Shown here: piece after piece, positions 21,680 through 33,076 of the stretch
Position numbering within the stretch: the first letter of the stretch is position 1
Layout: the number at the start of each line of letters is the position of its first letter
Assembly: GCA_006937955.1 (NCBI GenBank)
Contig: SSNP01000302.1
Span: 61,817-125,816, forward strand
Source: Pachypanchax playfairii
Taxonomy: Eukaryota; Chordata; Actinopteri; Cyprinodontiformes; Aplocheilidae
Direction of reading: 5' to 3'
DNA: 64,000 nt
Notes under the pieces: model-generated
Databases searched by the model: none
What the model saw: the letters and a program-made list of their open reading frames with translations, nothing else
Told to the model about the DNA's origin: nothing
Program-made: the position numbers and the translations under genes

Positions 21680-23876
21680 ATTTGAAGAGTTCCAGTCAGG
21701 ATTTAGAGCTCATCATAGCACTGAAACAGCACTGGTGAAAGTTTCTAATGATATTCTCATGGCCTCAGACAGTGGACTTGTGTCTGTACTTGTCCTGTTA
21801 GATGTCAGTGCTGCATTTGATACTATAGACAGGGGTGCACATAATATTTTTGGCCTGGTTCTCAGAAGAGAACCTAGGGTTGTTGCTTGGTCCTCACATT
21901 TTTAAATGTGTCTCGCTGTGTCTCTTCCGAGCTCCTCTGCTTTGTTTTTAGTTTCATCAAGCTTCAAATTCAGTCTGTTTACTTTACCTGGCTCTATATT
22001 TGTTTCAATAAAAATCCTTTAATTGTTGAAAAAATCAAGAGAAACCAGTTAAATATGAAAAGACTGGTAAAAAAAAAACCTTCAGAGTTCTGGTTGGATT
22101 GTTTACAGGTTTGATTGTTCACTTTAATCTACATTTAACAGTCTGGTGTTGAAATGTATTAGTCAGCTGTTGGGGCTTCTGTCATTTACTGTAACTGTTT
22201 TTTGTTTTGAAATGATGAGGATGTTTGTAATGTGATGCAGTCAGATAAAAAGATACAGTGGACAGTTATGGGGCATTGACTGCATATTCCATAGTGCTTT
22301 GCGCGCATTCAAAATGGCGCGGATCACAGACAAATACGCTGATACTGTTGATTAAAACAGGTGGTTTTCTGTATTTTATAGCACAAAAAGGTAGTTATAC
22401 ACGTCTGTGCCACGATGGTCTATTTGTCTTATTCAGTGAATTTTTTCAGTTTTGACGCGATGCAGAATCCTGCAGTCAGCTGCACTGATCTGACTGACTG
22501 AGAATCCGTCACACTGGCAAACTGATACACAGAGACAGAGAGAGACGCAGCATCAGCTGATCAGCTGGAACTTCGGCGCTCTGGCTGAGAAACATATCAG
22601 TCAAACAGAAGAAGTCAACGGGATCCTTCATTTATTTGACAATGAACCCCGCCTCTGATTAACCTAAAAATTCACGCAGCTCAGCCAAACCAATGTTAAG
22701 TACGCAAAGGCGTGTTGCAACTTTTCATCTGGTGCGCATTTTATATTTTGACAGTGTGTGCGGACCTGCGGACCACTTATGTGCACCCCTGACTATAGAT
22801 CATAAGATCCTATTGAAGAGGCTTGAATATGATATTGGGATTCAGGGGACTGCATTAAACTGGTTTGAATCATATTTAACTGAAAGATTCCAGTTTGTTC
22901 ATGAATATAATGAATCTTCTTCATATACCAGAGTCAGTCATGGAGTTCCTCAGGGTTCAGTGCTTGGACCGATCCTCTTTACTATATATATGTTACCGCT
23001 TGGTAAAATTATTAGACAACATGGTATAAAATTCCATTTTTATGCTGATGATGCTCAGTTATATTTATCAATGAAGCCTGATGAGACCAACCAGCTGCAG
23101 AGATTACAAGCTTATCTTAATGATGTAAAATATTGGATGACGTTTAATTTTTTGCTTTTGAATTCGGACAAGACAGAGGTTGTGACTTTTGGTCCCAAGA
23201 ACCTTAGGAATAAGTTGTGTAGTTATTGATTGGCATTGATTTGGCCTCCAACAAGAAGGTAAAGAACCTGGGTGTTATCTTTGACCAGGACATGTCCTTT
23301 AGTTCTCATATAAAGCATGTTACCAGGACAGCCTACTTTCACCTGCATAATGTTGCTGAAATTATGAGCATTTTGAATCAAAGAGATGCAGAAACATTAG
23401 TTCATGCATTTGTTACTTCTAGACTTGATTACTGTAATTCTTTATTATCAGGATTTTCTAATAGTGCTGTTAAAGGCCTCCTGCTGATCCAAAATACTGC
23501 TGCCAGAGTTCTGATGAGAGTTAGGAGAGACCATATTTCTCCTGTTTTAGCATCACTTCGTTGGCTCCCTGTAAAATCTAGAATAAAGTGTAAGGTTTTA
23601 CTTTTGATGTATAAGGCCTTGAATGACCAAGCTCCAGCTTATATTAAAGATCTTATTGTTCCATATGCTCCTAACAGAGCACTTCGCTCTCAGACTGCAG
23701 GTCTGCTTGTAGTTCCTAGACTTTCTAAAAGTAGAATGGGTGGAAGAGCTTTTAGTTATCAGGCTCCTCTCCTGTGGAACCAGCTTCCACTTTTTATCCG
23801 TGAGGCAGACACCTTCTGTATCTTTAAGAATAGACTTAAAACTTTCCTTTTTACACAATCCTATAGTCAGGGTTAG
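21680..23876 (+). pseudogene. LINE copy A reverse transcriptase, interrupted
   Basis: After the hAT insertion the frame reads ALNWFESYLTERFQF, HGVPQGSVLGPILFTIYM (motif B) and FYADDAQLYL (catalytic YADD). It continues with NFLLLNSDKTEVVTFG and, after a frameshift near 23226, LASNKKVKNLGVIFDQD and the C-terminal block TSRLDYCNSLLSG..LIQNTAARV..WLPVKSRI. This order is typical of L2/CR1-group fish LINEs. The upstream endonuclease is missing. Inactive through truncation, insertion and frameshift. Confidence 0.85.
21830..22791. mobile_element. non-autonomous hAT element (962 bp), CAGGGGTGCACATAA family
   Basis: Inverted terminal repeats with a perfect 8-bp duplication ACTATAGA (21822-21829, 22792-22799). 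It is inserted in reverse orientation relative to the copies at 13879 and 52331. No transposase frame; the small frames inside are not conserved coding regions. Confidence 0.95.
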
Positions 23877-23916
23877 CTTGGGTTCTCCTGAGCTTTTCCT
23901 TTAGTTATGCTGCTAT

Positions 23917-24645
23917 GGGGAGCCACAGTCACGCCCTTCTACTTCCGGTCCGTGGGTCACTTGGACAAAAAAATAATGAATGGAAGTCAATAGAGCGATA
24001 AAAGTTATTTTCTGATCTAGTTTGAAATGCACCATGGATTGAACATATGATGTCCGTGAGTTGTAAAGAAAAGTTTTGATGCCGAGAAAGGAATAATTGT
24101 TCGACACGCTGCAAAACTTATTTTAGATTTTGTGTAAAGACATGTAGTAGACTACAACCACTTGTCTCGTCAAATTGACGTCACCATACTGCTCAGAAGG
24201 AGAAGAAGAATCAGAATAGGAACAATGGCGGTGAGTTTAGCGAGCTTTACCTCCTTCTATCAGGACGAAGGAAGGAGCATTAAACGACTACTTTTGTGGT
24301 GATATCCAGGTACAAAACACACCGGCATTGTCGCGTAAAAAACGAGGGAAAAAGCAGCTGGGAGACTCTGTAGATTCTGCCGTTACAGCATATGTGCGAC
24401 TTTCCAGTTGTCGTCATTTTAATTACGAAACTTTAAAAATAAAAAAATCCAAATCCACTTGATAGACCCGGTCAAAACATACATAATTATTTATCATTTA
24501 AATTGCGGTACAGCATATGTGTGATTCAGGGCGTAAGACAAAGTGGACCAGAAAATAACTTTTATCACTTCATTGACTTCCATTCATTATTTTTTCGTTC
24601 AGGGGACCCATGGGCCGACCGGAAGGGGAGGAGACTGTGGCTCCC
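23917..24645. mobile_element. non-autonomous DNA transposon with GGGAGCCACAGTC ends (729 bp)
   Basis: GGGGAGCCACAGTC at the left and GACTGTGGCTCCC at the right. Subterminal arms also pair imperfectly (AATGAATGGAAGTCAAT / ATTGACTTCCATTCATT). TAT flanks both sides (23914-23916, 24646-24648), compatible with a 3-bp duplication as in PIF/Harbinger. The empty site is seen in LINE copy B. Confidence 0.8.
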
Positions 24646-24935
24646 TATAAGTTTAGACTGCCAGAGAACATACTGACCACATTTCTTCACTCTGCTGTCT
24701 TTCTTTACTCTGGCTGCCTCTGAAGAGGGTGTATCTCACATAAACAAGGGATGAAATATTCCCACTTGCATTCACGTATATACACTCTCACATAAACAAG
24801 GGATGAAATATTCCCACTAGAGCCATCAAATTGTTATTGCTTTTGATTGTTACTGCTGCCATTAACTGTTTCTCTGTTTATCTTTCTATAGACATGACAA
24901 CTGGCCAAAATCTATCTGTGTTTGTCCGTGTCTCT

Positions 24936-26368
24936 TCCTCTCCAAGCATTTGAAATATAACACTGTGCTGTGTGGTGTAATATCAATTAAGAATTTAACT
25001 GTGTAACAGTCAATAATAACACATTTTTTCCCCAAAAATGTTTCCTGAATTTCATTGGCATTTTTTTTTTTTTGTTGCAAATGCTCCATTTCTGGCCATA
25101 TGATAAGTGGCTTTATCTTAAACATGACATCAGTGACTATCTTAGAAGCAGTGGCGTATGACAAGAAGGTTGTGGAAACATTAAGCCTAATACATCAGTG
25201 TCAGCAGCAGCATCATCCTTCAGTCTTTTCTGGGTTCTTCTTAAACAATATGGGATTGTGATGGAAAATTTATTACATGGTGACTGATAATTAAACAGTC
25301 TTTATTCTTTAGAAGAGAGATGTCACACAACCGCTCGCAAGCAATTCAGTGAGCAGTGAGCAATTCAGTGAGTCTGCCTGAGAGACAACTGTCACAACAT
25401 TAACAAACAAACAAAAGTAGTTTCTCCTTGCCCAAATGGGTTTTAATTACCCAGGATGGTTTTATTGATAGTAGAGTTGTTATTCCTGGCCAGAATGGTG
25501 TTATTGCTCAGCCCAAAGCTTAAAGTTACCCCCTGATGAGACAAAAAGAAACATCTCATGGGAAAAGAGACCTATATATCCCACAGTTACCTTAGACTTA
25601 CTAACATGTAAAATAAATAAGGAATATAACAGTAGTTCCACATGATATGAGAAAAATCTAGTAAGCAAGTACATTTTCTTCCACAGTGATGTTTCTGTTT
25701 CTTCAGGTGAGCTGGTGAGCTTTGCTGACCTGTCATTCCAACAGATGGAACCCAATCTGGTTAGACCTAAAAAGAGAAATGCAGCACATTTAATTTTAGC
25801 TCTACATGTTAAGAGTAATGTTTCTACTGTAGCAGGCTATTAAATGTGATTATAATAGCATTATTGTAAATATTAAGTCAATAGCTTGATATGAATTATA
25901 TTATCATCACATTGGAAAATCATTTAAGAGCCGCTGCTAACAATTCACTTACCTGACAAGAAATGGGCCGAAAAAGTCAGATGTTGTCTCGTATGTTGTT
26001 CAGATTTTTGCCTCGTAGATCCTGGTTTAGCTTCGCTAACCACAAGCGCCTCCTTTCCTCTGATAACTTTTGGCAGTCAGCTGCAAATATTTTTAGGGTC
26101 TGACTGATTGGTATGGCCAAAAACATGGCAATAATTCACCATTTCCTTTCGTTCAATGTTTGGAATCTGCTTGAGTTCGTGCGCTTTGTTTACCTCTGAG
26201 TTTCTCCAATTTCGCAACTTCCAGTTTGATGATGTGGCGATTGTCGTGAAACCCACCTACAGAAGAAACACGCATAAGGAGTGTTGTTTCTTGTTTTCCA
26301 ATTTCCATCTGAGAGCAATTTAGGTAAAATCAGTAAAAAAGTAATTTTCCATTTTTTGTTTTTCTTGT
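24936..26368. other. no gene recognised
   Basis: AT-rich sequence downstream of LINE copy A. About 25960-26260 is a moderately GC-balanced block that may be an old repeat, but I could not assign it. No supported exon. Confidence 0.35.
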
Positions 26369-26743
26369 TTAGAGTTTTCCATGTTTTTGTAAACCAATTT
26401 GTAACAGATAACAAAATATAAGCGGTTTTCCGTTCCGTGATTTAATTTTGAAATGAAAATCCAATGGCCTCAACGTACACAGACCAACTAGCTTTGATGA
26501 ACTCGTGACCAGTTCCATGAACCTTTGATCTTCTATTGACATTCCAGGCTGTTCCTCTGTGCTGCATTCTGGAAAGTCGATCTTGAATTGTTTCTGCCAG
26601 AGTTCATCCAAATTCACCACAGAAACTCTATTCACCGTTAACTCTGGCTGCTGACAGCCTTCCTTATTCTCACTTTTTTCTCTCAGTGGTCCACTTACAG
26701 TCCAGCCAAGCATGGTTCTGACTGCTTAAGGTCAATTTCCATT
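26369..26743 (-). pseudogene. BEL/Pao retrotransposon pol fragment, downstream part
   Basis: The minus frame reads AVRTMLGWTVSGPLR, then VNRVSVVNLDELWQKQFKIDFPE and MSIEDQRFMELVTSSSKL, the segment between protease and RT in BEL/Pao polyproteins. Stops lie just upstream (within 26700-26743). It joins the protease fragment at 28404-28940 once the hAT element at 26752-28403 is removed. Confidence 0.75.
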
Positions 26744-27197
26744 GCTGTATACAGGGCTCCAGACTAACATTTTTTCCAAAGGGCATTGTAGCCCCTAACT
26801 GAAATTTCTAGGGACGTTTTCCAAAATTTAGGGGCACACCCAGAGGCATCCACATGGCCAACCTGAAAAAAATCTGCTGTCAGTTAGTGGCGCCCCTAGA
26901 TATACTAAATTGACCAAATGCATACCTGTCAAGACACAGTTTGTGCCGTATACTACTGCAGTGTTTTACAAGGGTATAATGTAAGGGTGAATGTTGATGG
27001 CATCCCAGGCTACCACCACCCAATTATTGCAAAAAGCCAAGAGTGAGTTTGGTTGGATGCCTGTTGAAGTAAGAGAGTAAAGTAGTAAAACAAAAGCTAC
27101 ACATGCATCCACACACAGCTTTTTCTGTTTCTTTCCTCTATGAAATAAATATTTTTGTTCTCCTGTAATAACCTACTCAAATCATAAACGGAAATTC

Positions 27198-27256
27198 AAT
27201 CTACTACTAAACTGGTAAATATGCGGCCTACACATTTACCAGTTTAGTAGTAGATT
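27198..27256. repeat. perfect 23-bp hairpin
   Basis: AATCTACTACTAAACTGGT plus AAAT at 27198-27220 is repeated as an exact reverse complement at 27234-27256, with a 13-bp loop. It lies inside the hAT element. Confidence 0.9.
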
Positions 27257-27494
27257 AAATAAAATAGGTCCCACCATTGTCCACCTAAACATGAGACTGA
27301 TGCTACAATGTGGTTATTACATGATAAAAAAGACCCTAAAATAAACTTTAAGCCCAAAATATGAGCTGTAGTAAGATCAAGGGAAGATGGTTTTGTGTAG
27401 GCTATTGTGTCTTGTGTGGTAGTACAACATGCAATGGTGTATTTTTGACCCATTTTAATAATAAAACTTCATTAGATTGAAAATAGCTCTACAC

Positions 27495-27625
27495 CAGGGG
27501 TCTCAAACTCCAGGCCTCGAGGGCCACTATCCTGTATGTTTTAGATGTTTCCCTGTTTCTACACACCTGATTCAAATCCTCTGCATTTCATCAACTTCTC
27601 CACAAGCTTGTTAATGATCCATTTA
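27495..27625. mobile_element. terminal fragment of a second hAT family
   Basis: Begins CAGGGGTCTCAAACTCCAG and shares the GGCCTCGAGGGCCACTATCC block with 19123-19225. The opposite end was not found. Nested in the hAT element 26752-28403. Confidence 0.65.
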
Positions 27626-27681
27626 TCTGAATAATAAGTTATTGATCTGGAAAAGCCAAATCTGTGAATATTTTTCTAACT

Positions 27682-27996
27682 TTACTGCTCCATCTTTCGT
27701 CTTTCCCGGGCCATATTTTGTTTAAACTCGGAAGTCCCTGGTTCCTCTAAGAATTTGGTTTCCCCAGCGTGTTGAGAACCACAGTGACAGCAATACAAGC
27801 AAGACATTGAGCCATTTCGTGAGTCATACCTCAGTGACTTGAACTCCGACATCCACTCATGTCGGAATTTTTTCACTTTGCTGGAGCCAGGCATATCGGA
27901 TTCTTCCGATTTTGTGTCTGTGACTCTAATATTGACTACAGATGAAGTTTGATCATGAGCTGGCCTGAAAAAACAATTTATTGTCCTCTTCGCCAT
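27682..27996 (-). pseudogene. N-terminal part of an hAT transposase (zinc-finger start)
   Basis: From the ATG at 27996 the frame reads MAKRTINCFFRPAHDQ, a spacer, then KKFRHEWMSEFKSLRYD and a Cys pair (SCLYC), followed by GETKFLEEPGTSEFK. This is the TTF-like zinc-finger start of ZNF862/ZMYM6-like hAT transposases, where a conserved Trp, Cys-x2-Cys and a downstream His form the DNA-binding unit. It ends after about 104 residues with no catalytic domain in the element, so the copy is internally deleted. Confidence 0.7.
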
Positions 27997-28403
27997 GATA
28001 GCGGAGCTGTCCCTCACAGCCAGTGACTGTATATAGAGCTCTCGGTAGTAAAATTGCAGCACTCCTCCGCATTCAAAGCGAGATTGTCACACAAAGGCGG
28101 CCTTGCTTCGGCCAATCGTATCCTGCAGAAATCAGGCGCCTGGTTTCTACAGGATCATGTCAGCAGCAGGTTTTCTTTTCTTCATATCCGCAGCATGTTC
28201 TCAGTCCCAAATGTGTCTGATGACCTAATTCACGCGAACATATATTGTAATATTATATTATATTATATTTCAAGTCATGTTTACATTACAGAAGCGTTTT
28301 AGAAAATTGCCATTCGCTCTGGTGAGAGTGATGTTTACATTTACTGGCACTCAGACAAAGATGGTCGCAAAACTCGACCAATCACCCGCAGTCTAGAGCC
28401 CTG

Positions 28404-28940
28404 TGTATCTTATTTCTAATAGTTCCAAAGCTCTAGGAACATTGGTTCTAATCAGCAACTCTATATTAGCATCTAACTCTGCAACTTGTTTCAGATGAGG
28501 CCATCTCACTAGATCTGTTTGTTGAGGAACATTTCCTCTGTGAACAGGCATGTGCTCTTGTGTGTAAGTTTTAGTTAATGGACAAAACTTATCATCTCCA
28601 AGTCCAGCCATTTCCAAACCTGTTACTACATAGCTGCTCACAACCTTTTCCTGACCCATGGTTCGTAGAAGTATATGGCTTTCCTTTCCGTAAGTCCAAG
28701 CGTATGCATTAATTTTTCCGTACAGAATACAGCTGTACTGTCTTGATCTAAAAATGCATAAGTACAAACAATTTTGCTGCCTTTATCTACTTTAACTTGA
28801 AGAGGAACAATAGGGAGTTTACAGTCTTGATCACTAGCCCCAGTGAGACCACCTGACACAAATTTGCTGTCGAATACAACCTTTGATTTACTCTCTGACA
28901 GATGATGGTCACTAGCATTTCGCTTTGGAAAAATATGCAA
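28404..28940 (-). pseudogene. BEL/Pao protease fragment
   Basis: Two overlapping minus frames read KLPIVPLQVKVDKGSKIV and TYAFLDQDSTAVFCTEKL, where the retropepsin site D-x-G/S-S/T is altered to DQDST. They continue with MGQEKVVSSYVVTGLEM, MPVHRGNVPQQTDLVRWPHL and DANIELLIRTNVPRALE. The order and motifs are those of the BEL/Pao aspartic protease. A frameshift near 28680 and the later hAT insertion show that it is dead. Confidence 0.8.
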
Positions 28941-29120
28941 TATGGTTGGATGCTTAAGTCAACATTCTTCACAGGTCATCTGTTTTTTGCTGATGTGATA
29001 CTAGCCTATTCATATGGATACATTCATGATTTGATCAGTAATGACTTACCAACTGTAGAAATACAGATTTATTCTGACTGGACAGATGAGTAAACAGTCT
29101 GATCTGGGCCAAGAACAGTA

Positions 29121-29826
29121 GCTACGTTTAGATGCGCCAAATTTCCCCAATCTGATTAAAATCTTGGTCGATCGGAATTCCCAAATCCCTGTTTACATGG
29201 ACACTAACTGAAATGATCTGATCATGCCATGAGTACACATGCACCAAGCACTCGATCAGGTTAAATGAGTTGAGCATGCGCACAGCGAGTTGTCTTTCCG
29301 GGGGAAGAACAAAAAGTAAACAAACTCCGTCCTTTCTGCACGTCTTTCCCGCCCCATCGTGTGCTCGATCTGACTCACGTTATCCCCAATATGGACCCTC
29401 TGCGGGTGATTACCTTTATGTTTGGGTTTTTACTGGTCGCATTAACCAAGCTAGAGGCTGAATACATATTGCTACTGCTCCTCCGCCACAGGAGAGGAGA
29501 GCAGGATGACAGGATGACTGCACCAGCAGACCACTTCTGTTTACTTCCCGCTATGTTTTCTACTTGGGTCTGCGAAAGCGGAAAGACGTCACGCTGAAGT
29601 TGTATGCATGCGCAGTGGGCTTTTTTCACCCTTTCTTTCCGAATGGGTGTATACATGCACGTCTATCCGAATGAAGATCGGACAAAACCACCCCTCTCGA
29701 TCGGAAGTAAATTTCTTTCGGATCAGGCTGCATCGGATCAAAACATTCTGATTGACATGTTTACATGACGTCTTTTTTATCCGATTGGGCGTTTATTCCG
29801 ATTAAATGTGCCCATGTAAACGTAGC
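29121..29826. mobile_element. 706-bp TA-site DNA transposon, copy 1
   Basis: Ends GCTACGTTTAGATG and CATGTAAACGTAGC with TA on both sides. It is almost the same as copy 2 at 62189-62894, which has exactly the same length. Internal frames (for example one reading LEAEYILLLLLRHRRGEQDD) are open in both copies but too short to be a transposase; they may be the remnant of a longer parent's protein. Confidence 0.85.
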
Positions 29827-31283
29827 TACTGTTAGTTAAAACAGCCCCAGTATAAAAAAACGTCAGTGTTTCATGCAAATGGTGAATTTTAAACCATTCA
29901 TTAGTGAAACTTTAAAATAAAAGATAAATTTGCTAAGAAAAAACACCTTGCAAATCTTCTTCACTTTGAATGTTTACACAGTGAAAGTAACATTACATGT
30001 GACAGTTCGCATTTACAGAAAGCTGGCAAGTCTGCTGACACGCATACATTTTACCTCTTTAAGCGCTACCTGCAGGGAGGCAGAAGGCAGGGAACTCACA
30101 TGTCTGTATCTTTGCGTAGTTTAGAGCGGCGAGTCGTACCAGCGATGCTCCAACTTTACCTTGCCTTTAGGCTGAATACTAAAGAGGAGTAATTATGTCC
30201 TTATGCCCCACCTCATTGCTGCTTGCCACTGTGTTCACGTAAAACAACAGAGACGCTAATGCTCCTTCTTCCAGGAGCAGCGAACAAATGAATAAGTAAA
30301 TCTCTGCATTTTGCAGCCGTGGCGCAGCGCCACGGTAAAGTCAACGTAGGGGAAATACTGGAAAATTATCACAGTGTTCAAAGGTGGCAGACAACAAAAA
30401 TGCAGCAACCTGCATACCCACTCTCCCACTAAATGTCATCTGAGCAGGTGCTGAAGATTAAGTTAAATCCCTACCCATGATCACATGACTGTCAAACAAA
30501 ATCTCTGTGTTTAAAAACATAATCAAAAACATTAAGTCTGATATTTATACACAGCAATGAACCATTACATGTATATGTTTCCTACAACCAAAACTATCAA
30601 AAGAAAGAGTAGACGCTCTACTTCCATCAGGGAAAAACAGCTTGTTTTCTAGCTTTTTTCTTTCTTTCACAATCTGCTGTAGAACATACTGTAGGTGGTC
30701 TCACCAAAAACAACTGTGTCTGACTAAAAGATGAAGATAATGGGTTTTTTGTGAAAAGAGACACGTCAGGCAAAAATGTGTTTGATGGTGTTTTAGTGAC
30801 ACCCCCCAGTTGATCCAGATGGGAACCACCCATCTGCTGAATCTGGGTCAGGTTCGCTAAAATCACGTGTCTCAGACCCATCTGCTGAAATGGATGTCTT
30901 TGGCTGAGATGAAATATGTGTAGTGAGCTCGGCGGCCCGGGTTAATTGTTGTCATTTCCCTCTATCCAAAGTTTTACGACCGTGACACAGACTTCGTTGA
31001 AGTGTGAGCTGCATAAGTGTTTCTGCTTTGCGCCTTGTGTTGCGCATTACGTTACGCATAATGGCTTCCCGAAACGAGTTTCTCTTTCATGGATTATCTT
31101 CATGATCACATGAAGTGTCACCACCACACACAGGTAAGAACAACTTGTACGTCTTTTAGAGGCGTGATATTTACTCTCAAGGTGCGCACAGTCGTTCCCT
31201 CAACCTCTTCTGTTAAAACACAATAGCAGTGTGTGGTTGTATTTGAAACAATGTCTAAAGTCGTCAGTGGTAGTCGTCAATGG
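29827..31283. other. no gene recognised
   Basis: No supported exon. A candidate exon end with donor (CACACACAG|GTAAGAAC) is at about 31133. A minus frame at 30881-30627 has no recognisable motif. Confidence 0.35.
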
Positions 31284-31885
31284 TAGAGATGCACAGTGTC
31301 TGATCAGAATCGGCCAATAGGAGCGACATCAGTTTTGATTAGAGCTCTCAAAATAAATCAAGGCAGGCCGATCAGATGACATTTACAACTTACTCTATGT
31401 AAGCTGAGCCCAGCTGCAGAAAAGTCATTGGGAGCACTGGGAGTTTTCCTGGTGGCCTGGATGCTGAACTAGCCCTCTCGCGAGTGGGCCGATGGTCATG
31501 TGGAGTTTGATTCTTAAAAAAGCAATCAGCCGTGTGACTCATTAGACTATCTGCCCCTATGACACTCACTCATGCAGCAGTTCGAGAGCGTGAAAGCACA
31601 ATCACCCCCTCCCCTATTTCCACACCTTTCACTCTACCCGTCAAGAAAATAATGAGATGGATTGCGTTAGGCGAACCATCGGACACACTACTCGTCACAG
31701 ATGAAGCTGACAATTCACCTTAGAGAGAGAGCCTGAAAGACCATTGCAGCAAATGCGTAATAGTGATGAAGCCGTTTCTGATCCATGCCATGACAGCCCT
31801 GCATTGACCGTAACAACCACTAGTACTGCCACAGCTAGCTCCACGCAACCAAATGGAGAGAGGCAGTTTCTGGATCTTGATGCTA
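31284..31885. mobile_element. degenerate hAT-type remnant
   Basis: Begins TAGAGATGCACAGTG with TGATCAGAATCGGCC, resembling hAT ends of the TAGAGRTGCACCGATC type. The right end is not found; the sequence may continue after the LINE insertion at 32882. Weak evidence. Confidence 0.35.
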
Positions 31886-32872
31886 ACTGGTTAACTGGTG
31901 GCAGCTTGTTGGAGTAGCTCTGTGACTTAGCTAGCACTTGCTAGCATTTTTTTATTCTTTTTGAGTATTTCTTGATGGTTTTTTCTTCTGGAAATATTTT
32001 CTAAATACTTTTCTTCTGATTTGGGTGCTGTGCTGATTGAGTTTTTTTGCTGGATTTGTCACTTTTTTGCCACTTGTTATGATGCGTAACCATGGCAACA
32101 AGATACTTGTTTACAAGTAAGAGCAGCTAACTGACATTTCTAAGGCTGAAATAATCCTCAAATTGAAAGTCTGGATCCCTGATGAGCTCAAAGAAAAAGA
32201 CATGGATGCAGAGCAGGAGCAAAGTGAAGAGAGAGAAAGAGGAAGTTTAAACCTTCACTTCCATCAGTCATATTGACGAATGTGAGATCTCTTTGCTAAC
32301 AGAATGGATGAACTTGAAACTCTGTTGAAATGCAGCATCAGGTGTTTCACTGAGACATGGCTAAAGGGACATATCCTGGACTCCAGTGTGTCTCTGTCTG
32401 GCTTTCAAACAATACAGACAGACAGATTTGAAGAGGAGCGAAAAATGAAGAGGAGTTTGTCAGTTGATCACATCTGCAGTTACCTGTTGGGGGCGGAGCA
32501 TCAGAGTATGTGACACGAGGAGGCTGAACAGATAGATATGGAGGACTGGTTCTGTCCTGGAGACTGAACTGGAGTCTCTTGAGTTGATTGTCCAAAGGAG
32601 GATGAAGAACATGATGGAAAACCCTCATCATCCTCTTCAGAACACAGTAACTCAACAACAGAGTGTCTTCAGTCAAAAGATTCTTCATAATCCGCTGCAG
32701 CACAGACCACTACAGGAGATCCTTCCTGTCCACACCTAGAACCCTCTACAGGAGATCCTTCATGTCTACACCTAGAACCCTCTATGGCTCCCTGAAGAAT
32801 AACTGAGCTACAACAACACTTGAATTTCCCTTCGGGGATTAATAAAGTATTTGTGATTTGATTTGATTTGAT
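31886..32872 (+). mobile_element. internally deleted non-autonomous LINE, copy 2
   Basis: Collinear with 8227-9214: the same start, endonuclease-start segment (MDELETLL..CFTETWLKGHILDSS), same jump to the C-terminal segment, and TTCGGGGATTAATAAAGTAT tail with (GATTT)n. It is flanked by the 9-bp duplication TTGATGCTA (31877-31885, 32873-32881). The 3' end contains a small local duplication (CTACAGGAGATCCTTC, near 32710 and 32746). Confidence 0.85.
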
Positions 32873-33076
32873 TTGATGCTACGGAGGAAGACTAAACGAG
32901 TGTGCAGGTACAATCCACTGACCTTGATTGGCAGATCAAGTAACTGAGTTGAAATAAGCCATTTTGAAATAAGTAAGCCAAGAGGGGGAAACACCATTAT
33001 GAAAGCTGACTTTGTTAAAATGACTTTAAAATAAAAACTGATGGAATTAAATAAAAATGTCTTGAAATAATTTTTG

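Larger units (their letters stand above)
21680..24935 (+). mobile_element. L2/CR1-type LINE copy A, 5'-truncated, with two insertions
   Basis: It begins mid-protein at EEFQSGFRAHHSTETALV and continues through RT into a 3' untranslated part. An hAT (21830-22791) splits the codons for AAFDTID|HKILL, and a second DNA transposon (23917-24645) sits in the 3' region. Comparison with copy B (42466-45417, minus) confirms both insertions: sequence joins cleanly when they are removed. The two copies diverge near 24935. Confidence 0.85.
26752..28403 (-). mobile_element. hAT element inserted in BEL/Pao, partial transposase
   Basis: Ends CAGGGCTCCAGACT and AGTCTAGAGCCCTG are inverted repeats of hAT form. 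TGTAT next to both ends is part of an eroded target duplication. The BEL frame re-joins across it (ALELLEIRY | SNGN). Inside are the first exon of a transposase (27996-27682, minus), another hAT fragment and a 23-bp hairpin. Confidence 0.8.
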
